Positions 12,833 to 25,200 of a DNA stretch of 64,000 bases are shown here, one piece after another. The stretch's first letter is position 1. Every line of letters begins with the position of its first letter. The position numbers and the translations under genes are program-made. The notes below the pieces were generated by a model. The model saw nothing but the letters and a program-made list of their open reading frames with translations, was not told the DNA's origin and searched no databases. Source of the DNA: Mimachlamys varia (Eukaryota > Mollusca > Bivalvia > Pectinida > Pectinidae); NCBI GenBank assembly GCA_947623455.1, contig OX392534.1, positions 5,838,001 through 5,902,000 on the forward strand, in the 5' to 3' direction.

Positions 12833-15800
12833 CTATACAAAGTACTTACCTGTCCCCTAGTACTTCTAGTGCAACATTTTCTTCCAAAAACATTCCTTCT
12901 GATATGCAAAATTTGCTTGTTAAATTTATTTTTAGGGAATGCGAAAGGAGTGTTACGAAATATGTTGTGCATTGAACATTAAAACAGGCCCTTTGAACCT
13001 GTAGTTTAGGTAGGATGATCTGATATTGATAAGTCAGATTTAAATAAATTTGAAGTCTGACTCACGGTTAGGGGTGTATCTTAGGATTGTCTGCTTCACA
13101 CACTTCATAGGTGTAAGGATACAAGCTAAAACATAGTGTTTCATGTCCACAGTAAACTGCCTAACCCTGTCTATCCCCGCTTATCTTTGCTGGGTGTGAT
13201 AAGCGCACAGCCTCCGAAGCTGCTCTCAGCATCATTAGATAGCGGCAGCAGGTACCTCTAGGTGATTCAGCACTGCAAATGTGTATCCGTTTCAACAGTT
13301 TCAGGTTCTAGTTTTATATTTACTTGATACAATCTGCACATATGATGTTTCCAATTATTTTCTGCTTCGTGATCAGGATTTTGAGTCATTTAGTTATTTT
13401 GGAACACAGACTCCATCGTTTAATGGAAGCATTAAGGAAACGTTGGTTTTTAAACTGGCGTGATGTTCCAAGATCTCGACAGGAACTGATTATTATTAGT
13501 TTGGTGTATGTTCATTCACGTTTTGTGTAGCAAGATATAAATGATAAACTACGATCAACTTTATCGCCACATCTCCCTTGAAGTGGGGTGTTACAGAAAG
13601 CCAGCTCATCTCCAGAGATATTTAATCTTCAAGTCTGACAAAAATAAAACAAAGCCAGAATTGAATGTTCCATTATTAAATGATTGTAAATCTGTATCAC
13701 ACATTGTTATAATTAGATACATAATTAAAAAAAATGTTCAAAAGTATCAATAAAGTGAAATTGACAATTCATTGAATAAGGGGTGATTTTAAACACTTCT
13801 CATTCATCTATACTCTTTAGTGGTCTTTTGATACATATTCCCTTACAGAAATGTTCGTCAGATTAATGTCTTCCTTAGTTTTTATCGTAAGAATTGAGCC
13901 TGTGTGAAGACTGACCCAGTAATAGCTCCCATTCCACCCCGAGGGACATGCTGAGCAGTTTAGCGCTGATGATGTTAGTGGAATGTAAATTAATGAGCTC
14001 CATTGTGTGTGTGAGTGTGTAATATATGGACAGATTTGAGGTTCATTGTCTAGTCCACACTATCTTCTAGTCTCCCTCTTCTTGCTGACAAATGATGGAT
14101 GTCTATTGGACAATTCCTGGATACATCATCCTCAATTTGGTGTCCATGGAGACCGTGTCATCTTTATGGATGTCATCATCACTGAAGTGTTTATACAAAG
14201 AAGTCCCCGGCCTAGGCCAACTGTTCTGTGGCAGGATGTCCCAGAAACTATTTCATCAGGACACCAACAGTCCTGAATTATCAAAATAATCAAATTCATA
14301 AACTGAACAATGCAGTCGTGAGCAGTCATGCATAAAATTCTAGAATTTTGATTGGATTATTGATTTATTTTATTTCCACTATCATGAATAAAGCAATGTT
14401 TCTGTCTTGATCGGAATTGAGGGTCCTGCAAATGTGAATGCCAGAACCTTTAACACAAAATAAATACTTTGGGTTTAAATTTCCTTGGTAAGTATTTGGT
14501 CATCCTCAATATCCAGGGATCGTAGGTGAGCTTAACACCTGGATATCAAAGTTGTTCTTATCTACTGCATGCATATGGTTGACCACAGCCTGCAGCTACA
14601 CATAACACTTGGTGTATGCGATGGCTATTGTTTTATAGGCTATTACATACTAGTTATATCAAGATAGGGTGGGTAAAGGTAATATCTAATATCTATGGAG
14701 AAGATACAGGTATAAATGTTTACTTTATGTGTGTATACAGGGGCATATTGAAGTTGACATAACACAATACCAGGTAAACAAGACAAAGTTCCCTTTCTAC
14801 AGACAGGTGTGTATTGCCACGCATTTGTATATCATTAGTTGGTTGTTTAGAGGAATTTACACCATAGAGAGATTAATTTCCACTTAGGTTTGTCAATAAG
14901 CTTCCGTGTGGTGGTGACGGGAGCTGCTCTGTAGTTACAGGGAAGACGGGCAGATATAGTATTGATCACTGAGTGGTGGTGGTGGTGTACCCAATCCTCC
15001 TTACACAGCTACGTATGTGTGCATGTGTGTGAGAACCAGTATCCAAGAATGATATCCAGAACTGTTCCGATTCTTAGACCTGTGGCCGGTAATTCTCGTT
15101 TGGTAGAGAACAGTGTGACGATCCTAATCGTGTGAGGTCTTGGTGGATCCTGGACCAGATTCTATAATGGAAGCAGTGTATACATGTATGTGATATAAAC
15201 GGATACGCGAGGTGCTAAGCGCGACAGTTTTACAAGGACATATTTCTGTATCTTCAAGATTCCACAAATCTTTTTGTCAGCAGATATTTGGATGAGAAAC
15301 TGGAGATGTTTTGAACCCTTTAATCTCACAGATTTATGGAAGACTGTTGATAAGGGAAGATTTTTGCACACAAGTTGTGATTTTCTGGTATCTTTATGAT
15401 GCATGCGTACCTCAGTGAGTGACAGTTATATTCTGTGCAGCTTCCTGTAAAAGCTGGGTCTCCGGAAAGCTTGTGATGTCAGTGGATCATGTGATGACGG
15501 ATTGTGGCTTTTAGTCTGAGATATAGACCTTATTATAACAAGTTAAGGAATTTATGTTGAAATTTTATAATTTATGAAAAAAGAGTAGATATCTAGATCT
15601 GCCCAAACAAAATTTCCCAAGGACAAGTATGACCTCTGGTTCCGTAGTGGAGACATTTATCGATGGAATTGGACAGATTCACACACAACTGGTCTTTTAG
15701 TCTGCCACAAAATCAATAGTGCTACTTGGCATTGTTTTGATTCCAACTGATGTCCAATCCCACTGTTTACACCAGCCCCACCCTAGATCATACAGCCTAA

Positions 15801-18567
15801 TTGCTGCTTCGTCATAACACTCTGGACTTACTCACCTATTCTATCAATCATACACAACTAGTCTGTGGACAGGTTATTATCTAACCCTCAATTAGGATGT
15901 GAATTGATTGGATATGGTCGAGGAATCCTAATTGAAACATCTCATTGGAGGAGTCATTCCTTGGTAACAGTACACTGGTGTAGAGCTGGGATTTCGACTA
16001 TATAAACAAATAATCTAGAACAGAGTATCCTGTTTCTCTTGCTCTTCCCCCTGGTGTTTGTAAACAGGTTTATCACAGGGACATGTACTGTGGGAAAAGG
16101 ACCTGGTGATAATTGGATGCGCTGGTGATTTGTGGATGATGGATGAGATTCTGGACACAGAGAAGTGTGTGGACTGACAGCTAGACTCTACATTATCCAG
16201 CCAAACTTTGTCATCTGGTATCTACAACCGTCTCACACAGATCGAGGCATGTCAGTCTGGAATCTGTTTCAGAGACTTTTTGAAGAAGATAAAGACTATT
16301 AAGTAGGGCTATAGATTTGTACCAGATGGTCCCGTTGGTGTGAGAATACACTATCTGCACGTGCAGGCTGCTATATGATCTGGTGTACAGCATTTGGACC
16401 AATATTTGTGAATCAGTTTGGAGGAACATGCTGGGAGAAGTATAGGAGAGAATACATTTTTAGACTTCCTTGTAAGCTAGTTGTAGGCTATCGTTGTGGT
16501 GGGACATTTCTGTGGTAGGACTGAGCTTTATCCCCAGGAGGGAGGTACACTACTGCAGCTGGTGAACTTGACTGAACTCAGGCCGCCATGTAAACACAAA
16601 CAGTGGACCTCACAGACTCACAGACTCACAGACTAAACATGCACCCAGTGTCTCCAAGATCTCATCACTGCTAATACCTTCCATCCCCGGGACTGTCTAG
16701 ATGTATCGCTTCCGTCTGACTACCCCTGGAGCTACTGAATAGCTGTGACTCAGGTCGGGTGTGAAATTGTCATTGTGAAAGCCCTACTTCATCAGCTACA
16801 GTGGCCGAGGGCTGTGTGTAGTACTAGGGACAAGTGTAGTAGAACTCGGTGGACACGTAAGTCATTGGAGCTGTGTACATTCTCTAACTAATCCCCACAC
16901 ACAGTTCTCACAATAGAAAGGGAAGCAAAAAGTTGTGGATTAATATTGCTGTGTTTAGTTTGACTTTAGCTAGCCATTCGTGTATTAAAGATCTAGGCAC
17001 GCTAAGTTGTGGGTATGTTACACACCGACTTCAAAAGGCCATACAACAATACACTATTTCTTTATTTATGAATTAGCCGTGATGACAGAACCCTTTGACA
17101 CGCAGTCTGCACTCCACACTTGGACAATTTACGGATGAATATTTTATACCATGAAAGTGGAACAAACTTGTCTAACTGTTCTACTGTACAGATGTAGACA
17201 AAGGACCTTTAAGAAATACCACATTTCCCAAGGATCGTAACTATATATATATACATTTCGTGCTAGTACAATTTTTCATTATCGGAAATTCGCATTGGAT
17301 ATGATGGATTGTGTAAAAAAGGCAGATATTCTTGATAATTTATTGTTCAGAAATAGTGAATCTAATGCATGTTTGTATTAGCACCTGAGCCTAGAGCCAA
17401 TTAGTGTTAATTTGTGTCTTAGCACATAAACTTTGAACAAAGTGCTAATTTGTGTACTGGCACCTGAACCTATCAAGCCAAGTGCTAATTTGTGTATCAA
17501 CACCTGGTGCTGGAGACTACTGATAACCGGGTGTATAAGAACCATATCTAACCAGACTGGTGATAATTTGTATGTAACCCCCGGCAGGAAGTATATGGAC
17601 ACCCCAGTGAGATGCTAACCTGGAGTCTGTGAGGGTAGCCTGGTGTAAGATTGGGTAGAGTCAGACCTTGTGTGACTATCAGGGAGCTCAGAGTCTCCAT
17701 ATCTAGATACATCTCTACAGCCATATATACTGCTAGTACAGCTGTCTCTGTTCACATCTTACTGTAGGAGGCAGTGATATTACACTGAATCTCTCCCTAC
17801 ATTTCTGAGGACGGCTGTAAGGGCAGCTAGCTCTAAGGGCCAGCTTGTTTCCCTACCATTGTGTGGTACTTTCAGTACCAGCTCTAGGGCCAGCCTGTTT
17901 TCCTGCCATTGTGTGGTACTTTCAGTACCAATTGGATGTCTATTGTCATCAGGCCATAAGCATTCTACCATTGTTGTCCCGTTTCTCACAGTAACCCGGC
18001 CACAGATGGAGGACAATCTGTAAGCTGTGTGAGATTTTGTGATTTCTTGTGATGCTGGTTTATAAAAATTTTATGTGACAGTTGGCGGTAGGTGGAGGTC
18101 TACTGGGATCTACATCATTGTGGTGCTCGAACTGTGTCAACACTGTAGTGAAACATAACAAGAAGGACAAGAGGAAGACAAGGAAAGTCTAGGATAGGTT
18201 TGATACATGTGGATCTGTGTTTAATGTCATAGAACATTTGTGCAGTACACCGGGTCAGTTAACTATCTACACAAACAATTAAAGGTTCACGTCCAGGAGG
18301 AGCTTTCCTGATCCCAAAGTGTTTTATACATTATATAAGTTAAAGTGATCCTTGACCATTAGTTCGGACTGACCTGTGGCCTTGGGCACCAGTTAAGTCA
18401 CTTCCACTGACTACTGTAGTGGACCTGATTGGGATGTAATACACAGATCTTGGGTGGTGTGTCTATATCCAGTGTTACATGATGTATACCTCCTACCTTA
18501 GGCCAGCCAATCACCTAACTACCTGTAATTAGCAACTTAGAAGGCTAGCAATGACCTGTAAATAGAT
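12833..18567. other. Upstream region of srGAP, no coding exon recognised
   Basis: Composition becomes more balanced from about 14.9 to 18.2 kb. A donor-like CAC|GTAAGT at 16853/16854 follows a 300-base stretch of higher GC content, so an untranslated 5' exon of srGAP is possible but not demonstrable. A strong-context ATG directly followed by TAA occurs near 16587. A 51-bp tandem duplication lies at 17829-17931. Confidence 0.4.
17829..17931. repeat. 51-bp direct duplication
   Basis: Two copies containing CATTGTGTGGTACTTTCAGT, with a few substitutions in the first half. Confidence 0.8.
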
Positions 18568-18727
18568 GTGTGTACACATGGTCCACTGACCACTAACCCA
18601 ATACACATGGTCCTAGGTCCACTGGGCAGTCTGCACAACCTAAACATGCCCACCAAGCAGAGATACTCCCTGTTTGCCTGTACCCGGCCCATGGAGGATT
18701 TCATGCCCATCGGCCACAGAGTCTGGG
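18568..18727 (+). CDS. srGAP: Candidate alternative first coding exon of srGAP
   Basis: An open frame starts at 18568 directly after an in-frame TAG and ends at a G|GTAGGT donor at 18727/18728. It leaves one base (G) of a codon, exactly what exon 22092 needs to complete GAT (Asp). The joined reading is ...MPIGHRVW-D-IRNQLNEQ. The third-position GC content from 18646 on is very high against an AT-rich background, which is typical of coding sequence. The Met at 18646 has A at -3 and is the better start; starts at 18568 and 18607 are also possible. The encoded 27-53 residues do not resemble the KKDKEI-EYE tip of vertebrate srGAPs, so this may be a lineage-specific or alternative N terminus. The function of this peptide is unknown. 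The upstream limit is unclear; a CT-rich acceptor-like stretch ends at about 18502. Confidence 0.55.
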
Positions 18728-21700
18728 GTAGGTACTACACGTCTCTGGTCATCAGTTAGGTTTTACCTGCTGCGTGATCTCCATCATACAGTTACTAGTA
18801 CAATGTTTGCAAGCTAAAGGTGCACCCAATGTTTACAGGTAGATTTTGATTACAGTGGTCACATGGTCAATATACAGGTGTATAATATTACAACAAAGGT
18901 ACATTGTAGTCTGTACCTGTCTTCTGGTGAACTTTTAACCTACTTCTGAAGACACAGGTGTAAATGACCAGGTGTGAATTTATTATGTAGATGATGATTG
19001 TAAGGCCTTTAGGCTGCTACCTGGGTAGCATGTACACACCTGGCATCATCACACCTGTATACACCAACTTGTCCATATGTTGATTTAATGTAATGATACA
19101 TAGAAATGTTAGTGTACATTGACACTTGTGTAATCTGACCCCTGAGTACTACAGCATCTTATGTAACAAACTTGCGCTGAAATATATACCTACACTGTAC
19201 TAAATGAAGTACTGTTATTCCATCAGATAGTGATAGGTTTCCCTCTTTATGTTTTTTTTGTCATAATTTGAACAGGAATTTTATTTATAAATGATTGTAT
19301 CACAAGTGGGGGGGGGGGGGGGGGCATATAGATGCATCATGCAGCCTTAATATAAGTGTATATGTGTAACAAGTAGCTCTTAATCATGTCGTAATATCTA
19401 GCAGGTTGGCAAATGCATGTAACAAAATACAAAAACCAATGTGTACCAGTACTGTTGTAGTATAACGGTACAGGTGGGCTGATAGGCTCGTTACAGGTGA
19501 ACAGATGTCTGTAACACTCGACTGATGAATCGAGAGCTGCATCATTGTGAAGGTGTACCACGTAATTAGGCCCTGTTTGATGAGATTGCACTTGTTACAA
19601 ACATGTAATGGATTTGTTCCCAGGACTCTTATCGTACTAGAGTCTGTATCTACCATTAGCTTGTGTATCTGTAGTACAAATGTACCCCGACCCTCATACT
19701 GGTACCATATAGTCTCTATATCTACTTCACTGCAATACACCATATCAGTGTTCCCCCATAACCTCTAGATGGGGGGTGTTGACCCCTAGGGGGTAGTGGG
19801 TGGGGGTGCCTTTTGTTACATACATATACCTGGTGGGAGGCTTAAGGTATCCTAATACATCTCATACTGTAAACTTTTCTGTAGCTTCAACCTCTGTACA
19901 ATATTGCTTGTCAGTTGACCTTGACTTGTTTCAAGGTTAATGAACTTTTGTGGATGTATCAGTGAATACAAATTATGTGCTGTGTGTGGTGCTTTTGATA
20001 AGATTCCTTTATAATGATCCTGTTAATTAACCCCAGTACACATATATTTAACATGAAAGAATCATCGTGATATGTGGTTATGAAGTACCGTATGTATAGA
20101 TAACTCTAGCAAGGCTGCACAACGAGTAAAGTCATCATCATCCTGAACAGAAATCAGATCTCTGTAGTTTAAATTATAAAAGTTGTGCATAAGGTACTGA
20201 GGTAGTTAGTATTAGGAAAATCACGGTAGCTGCGATTGTATTGGTTACTTTATGTCTAAAGCTATACTGCTGTACCCCCAGTGCTCCCTCTCCAAAGTCT
20301 AGAATTTCCCCTGTATATAAAGGTTTATTATTGTGGTGACTCACCATAAGAAAGCATTTTGGTGTATGTTAATATCTGTACACTATAACTAATTCAAACT
20401 TTAAATAAAAAACAGTTTTTTCTGGCATGCACGCTACATGTTTAGAGAGTACCTTAAACCTGCCTCTCAACTACTCAGGTGTTCAGGCCTAGCCACTTCC
20501 ATCCTCTACATCCGTGTCAAGTTAAATTCAGGGCTTCACATGTTGAAAGTTTTACACAGGTTCTCTCGGTACGTGCTGGGCAAATTTCACGCGTAAAGTA
20601 CCAATTGTTTTCCTCAATTGGATCTCTGGCTATTAGAACAAAAGAGGATAACATCATATTAGGTCAGGGAGGATTGAAGGTGCCCTGAATTTGGCCGACC
20701 CCTTGTTAGGGGTCAATCTCTATCCACTTTACAATTGTGATGCTTGTGTTATTTTCTCCTGATTATGACGTCTGTGTGGAACGGTGTGGAGCTGTTCCAG
20801 TTTTTGAAGATTCCTGATGTCGTAATCTCCGAGTGCCTGTTGCGAAAGTTGGGACTGGGGGGCGAAAATAGAAAGTTCTATCTCAAGTTTAAACAAACAA
20901 ATTTCAAAACGGTATAAACGTTTATGGTGAGGAGCAAGAAGGATGTGTACTATCACTGTACTTAGGGCGGTGTGGAGACCAAGGGAGCTGGACAGAGGTT
21001 CACGACTGTGTAAGGAAAATTAAGTTATAATTAGTAGTGGTAAATTGGGACAGATTTCGTTAGGAATTTCCCTGTGGTAGATTGTGTCAGGTGAATGGAT
21101 TTATTTATCAATGGGAAGATCTTCTACTTTTGTTGTAAGATGTCTATTGGAAGAAGGTCAGATCATTGGAATTGGCTATATAAACAGTGCAGCTTGTACT
21201 AGCTATATAGTCTATTATGATTTGATTTGATGAAATGTGAAAGTTGTAAATTTTGAATTCAGTCAAGGTTAATACTGTTTATAGCTATGTAGGAGAAGAT
21301 TTTCCATACCTAACTGTACCTGATGTTGTTACCTTTGACCTCTTGATCGGTTTGACCTAACATGTCGTGTTTCTTCTCTGGCCACATTGTTTTCCTGGTC
21401 CTGTCACATTACATGTTTTGCACCATTAATGGCCATCATTCATTCCAGTGCGGAACACAAGAACCGTTGACCAGGCCTTGGTTCAATGTTTATTTCACAT
21501 TACAGGATATATGGAGTACTTTCCTGCTGTGTTTTATCCACACTGGGATTTTCTCATTCTGGAATATTTTATTACTGCTTTTGTATGTTCAGCAGGATAA
21601 TATTCTACCAATTTGTGACCCAATCAGAATAATTTGGAATATTTGTGATGTGCTTTCCCGATTAACATGAGAAAAGGTGTTGTAGATCGTCTGTATACTG

Positions 21701-22091
21701 TAGTCATCATGTTTGTATGTAGTTGTGATAGCTATATTTAGTAAAATGGTCTCTAGATAATACATTTGATATAGCTAACATAAGGGATAATTCATTTTTG
21801 TATACCATTTGATCTCCAGTGTCGTAGTTTAATTCGTTTGCAGAACTATCTTCTTACATGTATGAGGTTCATGACTAGAACCGTAGGTGTGGTGATGGTT
21901 TCCATGACAGGAGAGCTCGATTATGGATTGTGAACTAATCCCTCCCTGGTCTCGTTGCTCTACTGGTCTGTGATAAGTTACAAGCTAAACATTGTCATCA
22001 TATTGTGATTTTCCTGAATAAACCAATATGAATGTTACCCAAAAGGATTCTGCATTAGTTATTTAATTGCTGATGTCTTTTGTATTTTCAG
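18728..22091 (+). other. Putative srGAP intron before the F-BAR exons
   Basis: Intron only if the 18568 exon is real: donor GTAGGT at 18728 and acceptor TTTTCAG at 22091. A G-run of about 18 lies near 19307-19324. No other exon seen. Confidence 0.5.
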
Positions 22092-22275
22092 ATATTCGCA
22101 ACCAGTTGAACGAACAGTTAAGATGCCTAGAAAACAGATTAGAAATTCAAGTTGCCATGGTGACAGAGATACAAGATTTTTTCCGGAAAAAGGCTGAGGT
22201 AGAAATGGAATATTCCCGGAGTCTGGATAAACTTGTCAAATCGACTAAGTTCCGGCACAAGCAAGAGAAACAGAA
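22092..22275 (+). CDS. srGAP: srGAP exon 1 of the joined set (F-BAR helix)
   Basis: Residues 1-62, beginning with the last two bases of a codon after TTTTCAG and ending with two bases before GTAAGT. The segment IQDFFRKKAEVEMEYSRSLD is the hallmark first long helix of srGAP F-BAR domains. QLNEQLRCLE also matches ARHGAP4/srGAP members. The phase requires an upstream exon that ends with one codon base. Confidence 0.96.
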
Positions 22276-25200
22276 GTAAGTTAACTTGTACATTATCAGT
22301 CTACCAATCAGTTTAAAATATTCTTCAATTTGTGCTTAGAAATCTATCAACAAATGAGTAATAATTCCAATTAGCCAGTTAGCTGAAATGTTATGACAAA
22401 AAAAAACGATAACAAAGACATTGCAAAACAGCCAAGGTTAAAGGACATAACAGAGGAGAATACAGTCAATTTATGAGGAGGCGATTAAAGGAAGTACAGC
22501 TCATAATAACAATATGAAGAACTAAGGTATTCTCTGCATATTAATAAAGGACTGCACATGTTAGAGTCAATTTAGTTTGAGGTCACGACATCAAGGAACC
22601 AAGGTCAAGGTAATGACAGAACTGCCTGGCTTATTTATCATTTAAACCTTGCATACATGACAATAACCAAGGTGAAGGTTATATATAGTGCGTGTAAAAC
22701 TACATATCATTGAAGGTCAAGGTAGTAAGGATTCTATACATTTATTTGGATGAATCACCTAAGTACAGCTATATTTGTCTGTGTATCCAGTTTAGTAGAA
22801 ACAATCGATACAAACTTTGTCCAGACAGGAGAAAATGCTCAGTTAGCAAAAGTAGGGTACAGTTTGAATTCCTTCAATTTACATGTGATGTTTACTGATG
22901 TACTGCCTGGTGCCAGAACTGTCTGCTGTCTGTGTGGGACAGATTTAGGTGGGATACACACCAGTGGTGTAGATATAGTTTATATAGAACCCTGTGTATT
23001 ATTGATGTCAGTAGGATAGGTATGACAGATATTATACATGATATAGATAGTGTCAACATCATGCCACTCTCCACCCTCCACAATCTCATGGGGACTGGGA
23101 CATTAAGATTGCTCACTCAGTAGCTAGATATGTTTCCAAAATTACACAGCTATAATATTTATCTTATTTTAAGGGACAGGGGTTATACAAATCCACTATT
23201 CCTACGCATAGAGCTGATTTATTTTATGTCAGGTCTTGTGAAATTTTGAATATTTTTTACCAAATTATAGGCCCAGGGCTAATGTAGAAATATGAAATTG
23301 TTCTATTAAGGGTGCTGTGGTCTGTTCTTATTGTATTTGTTGGATATACCTGGCTATATTATGAAATGCTGTTATTCGTAGTTTGTTGGATGTGTCAGAC
23401 CATATTGACACTGTGGCTGTCATTGGTCTATGACTGCCATTACTCTGTGGCTGGCACATGTATCGATGTTGTCACAGTAAATATTACCAATTTTACTGTA
23501 AATTGTCATTAGTGATAATTAAAGCTCGTTTCTTCTGAGAACATAAAAGATGAATGCTTGCAATAATGTTCTGAAATTAAAATTCATGTATTCAGCTTCA
23601 CTTCTCATTTGAATGTGAAAAGTAGTAAATTATTAATTGTTAAAAGCATTACGTGACCTTTGACTGATGGAAGCTTGTCTTTCATGTTTTCCTGCCTGTG
23701 GTTGTTGTCCGACTGATAAAGAGGGGGAGTTGGCAGACTGTGTGTATTCATGAATAATTGAGGTGATAGGAGGTGGGGAGGAAGGGGATGATTGGAGGGG
23801 TAGAGAATGATTGGGGAGGGGGAGCTGTTCTTTCTATCCTGAGCTATCTGATGTGTAGAAATTTTGTAGAGATATTCCCTCCACCAAGGGATTCTGTTTG
23901 TAGAATCCTGGAGCTCAGTACCAGGCCCCATAGATCAATGGACTAACTGGCAGGGTGCAAAATACATAATCAATTCATAGCCATCAGCAACGGGCTTCTC
24001 TGCACATGTGAATCTCACCAAAAAATGGCTGCTTAGTAAATCGGCCACAACGCCATTATCACATATTATCCACCCAAGCAATACTTGTGCCTACAGTCTA
24101 GTACTACCCTGTCAGCCATAACTCTGTCAGCTGTGATCCATTCTCACAGACTAAAGTGATGTTCTTTGTTCTTGCTGAATCCCAGGGTTAACAGCCCAGT
24201 GTCCAAGAACATCACCATTAAAGACAGTTTATGACCTAGTCCCCAGGCTTTTTGATTTTATCTTTATTTATCCAGCAAAGTTAGTCACAGTGACCTTTTA
24301 TCTATCAAAAGTAATTATGTTTAAAATTTATATTCATGGAAGATGTGGAATATTAGAAATCATTAGAGTTGTGCTACAGAAGAGGACTTTTCAGCATTGG
24401 CCTAGAATTTTGTTAAGCTGGACACTAATTGCATGAGTTCTTACCAAACTTGGACTAGCATTATATCAGATTGTGGACATCAGTCTTAATCGTACTTCTT
24501 TTTTCATCTCTGTCCATATTCCCACTTTGTTATATGTCAATTTGTTTGGCTGGTTTCCATGGAGATAATTTGTCCATTTGTTTGGCTGGTTTCCATGGAG
24601 ATCAGACTTGATATAAAGATTCTGTGGGTTGCTGACCTTTAACCCTTCACACAGGAAGTGGCCCAGATAACCTCAGTGCTTCGAATTCCTCCACACTCTG
24701 TCTACCGTATATAGATACAAGTCTGATATCTTTGTTTGTGTGTCCAACAATACAGATAGATCTTTGTTTAACTGTATTTCCTTATAGAATTAATTATGGT
24801 AGTGTTGGTAATTGCCATTGAACCGATGAAATAGAAAAATTACCATGTTCCTTTGGTGACATGGCCCTTCCTGTGGCTCCTGTCTGTCCTGTTCTCCATC
24901 TCAAGGTCGGTGTCATGGTTACAGGTCAACATAGCAACTGGCTTTGAAAACAAAAATTATTTGTTTTATATCAGTTTATTCTTCACATGTGCCCATAATA
25001 GTGGGGCAAATGTGTACAAGTGTATGTAGGCAAACTAAAACACGGAGAGCAATTCCTGTTCAATTTTAGTATTCAAAACTGACAATTTGGCAATATCCAT
25101 GAAAATTAGATATCTAGATCGCGAAATTTTAATTTGTGTAAATTTTATGTCCTCATTTTGAGTACCAATTTTAGGGACCTGCATCTCGGGGTCAAGGTCA

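Noticed and set aside
16580..16740. Start codon of srGAP in the GC-richer stretch
   Set aside because: The ATG near 16587 is followed at once by TAA, and the next ATG (16701) closes after 13 codons. No frame joins to the F-BAR exon.
17780..18016. Minus-strand open frame of 78 residues
   Set aside because: Overlaps a 51-bp tandem duplication, with no domain or splice support.
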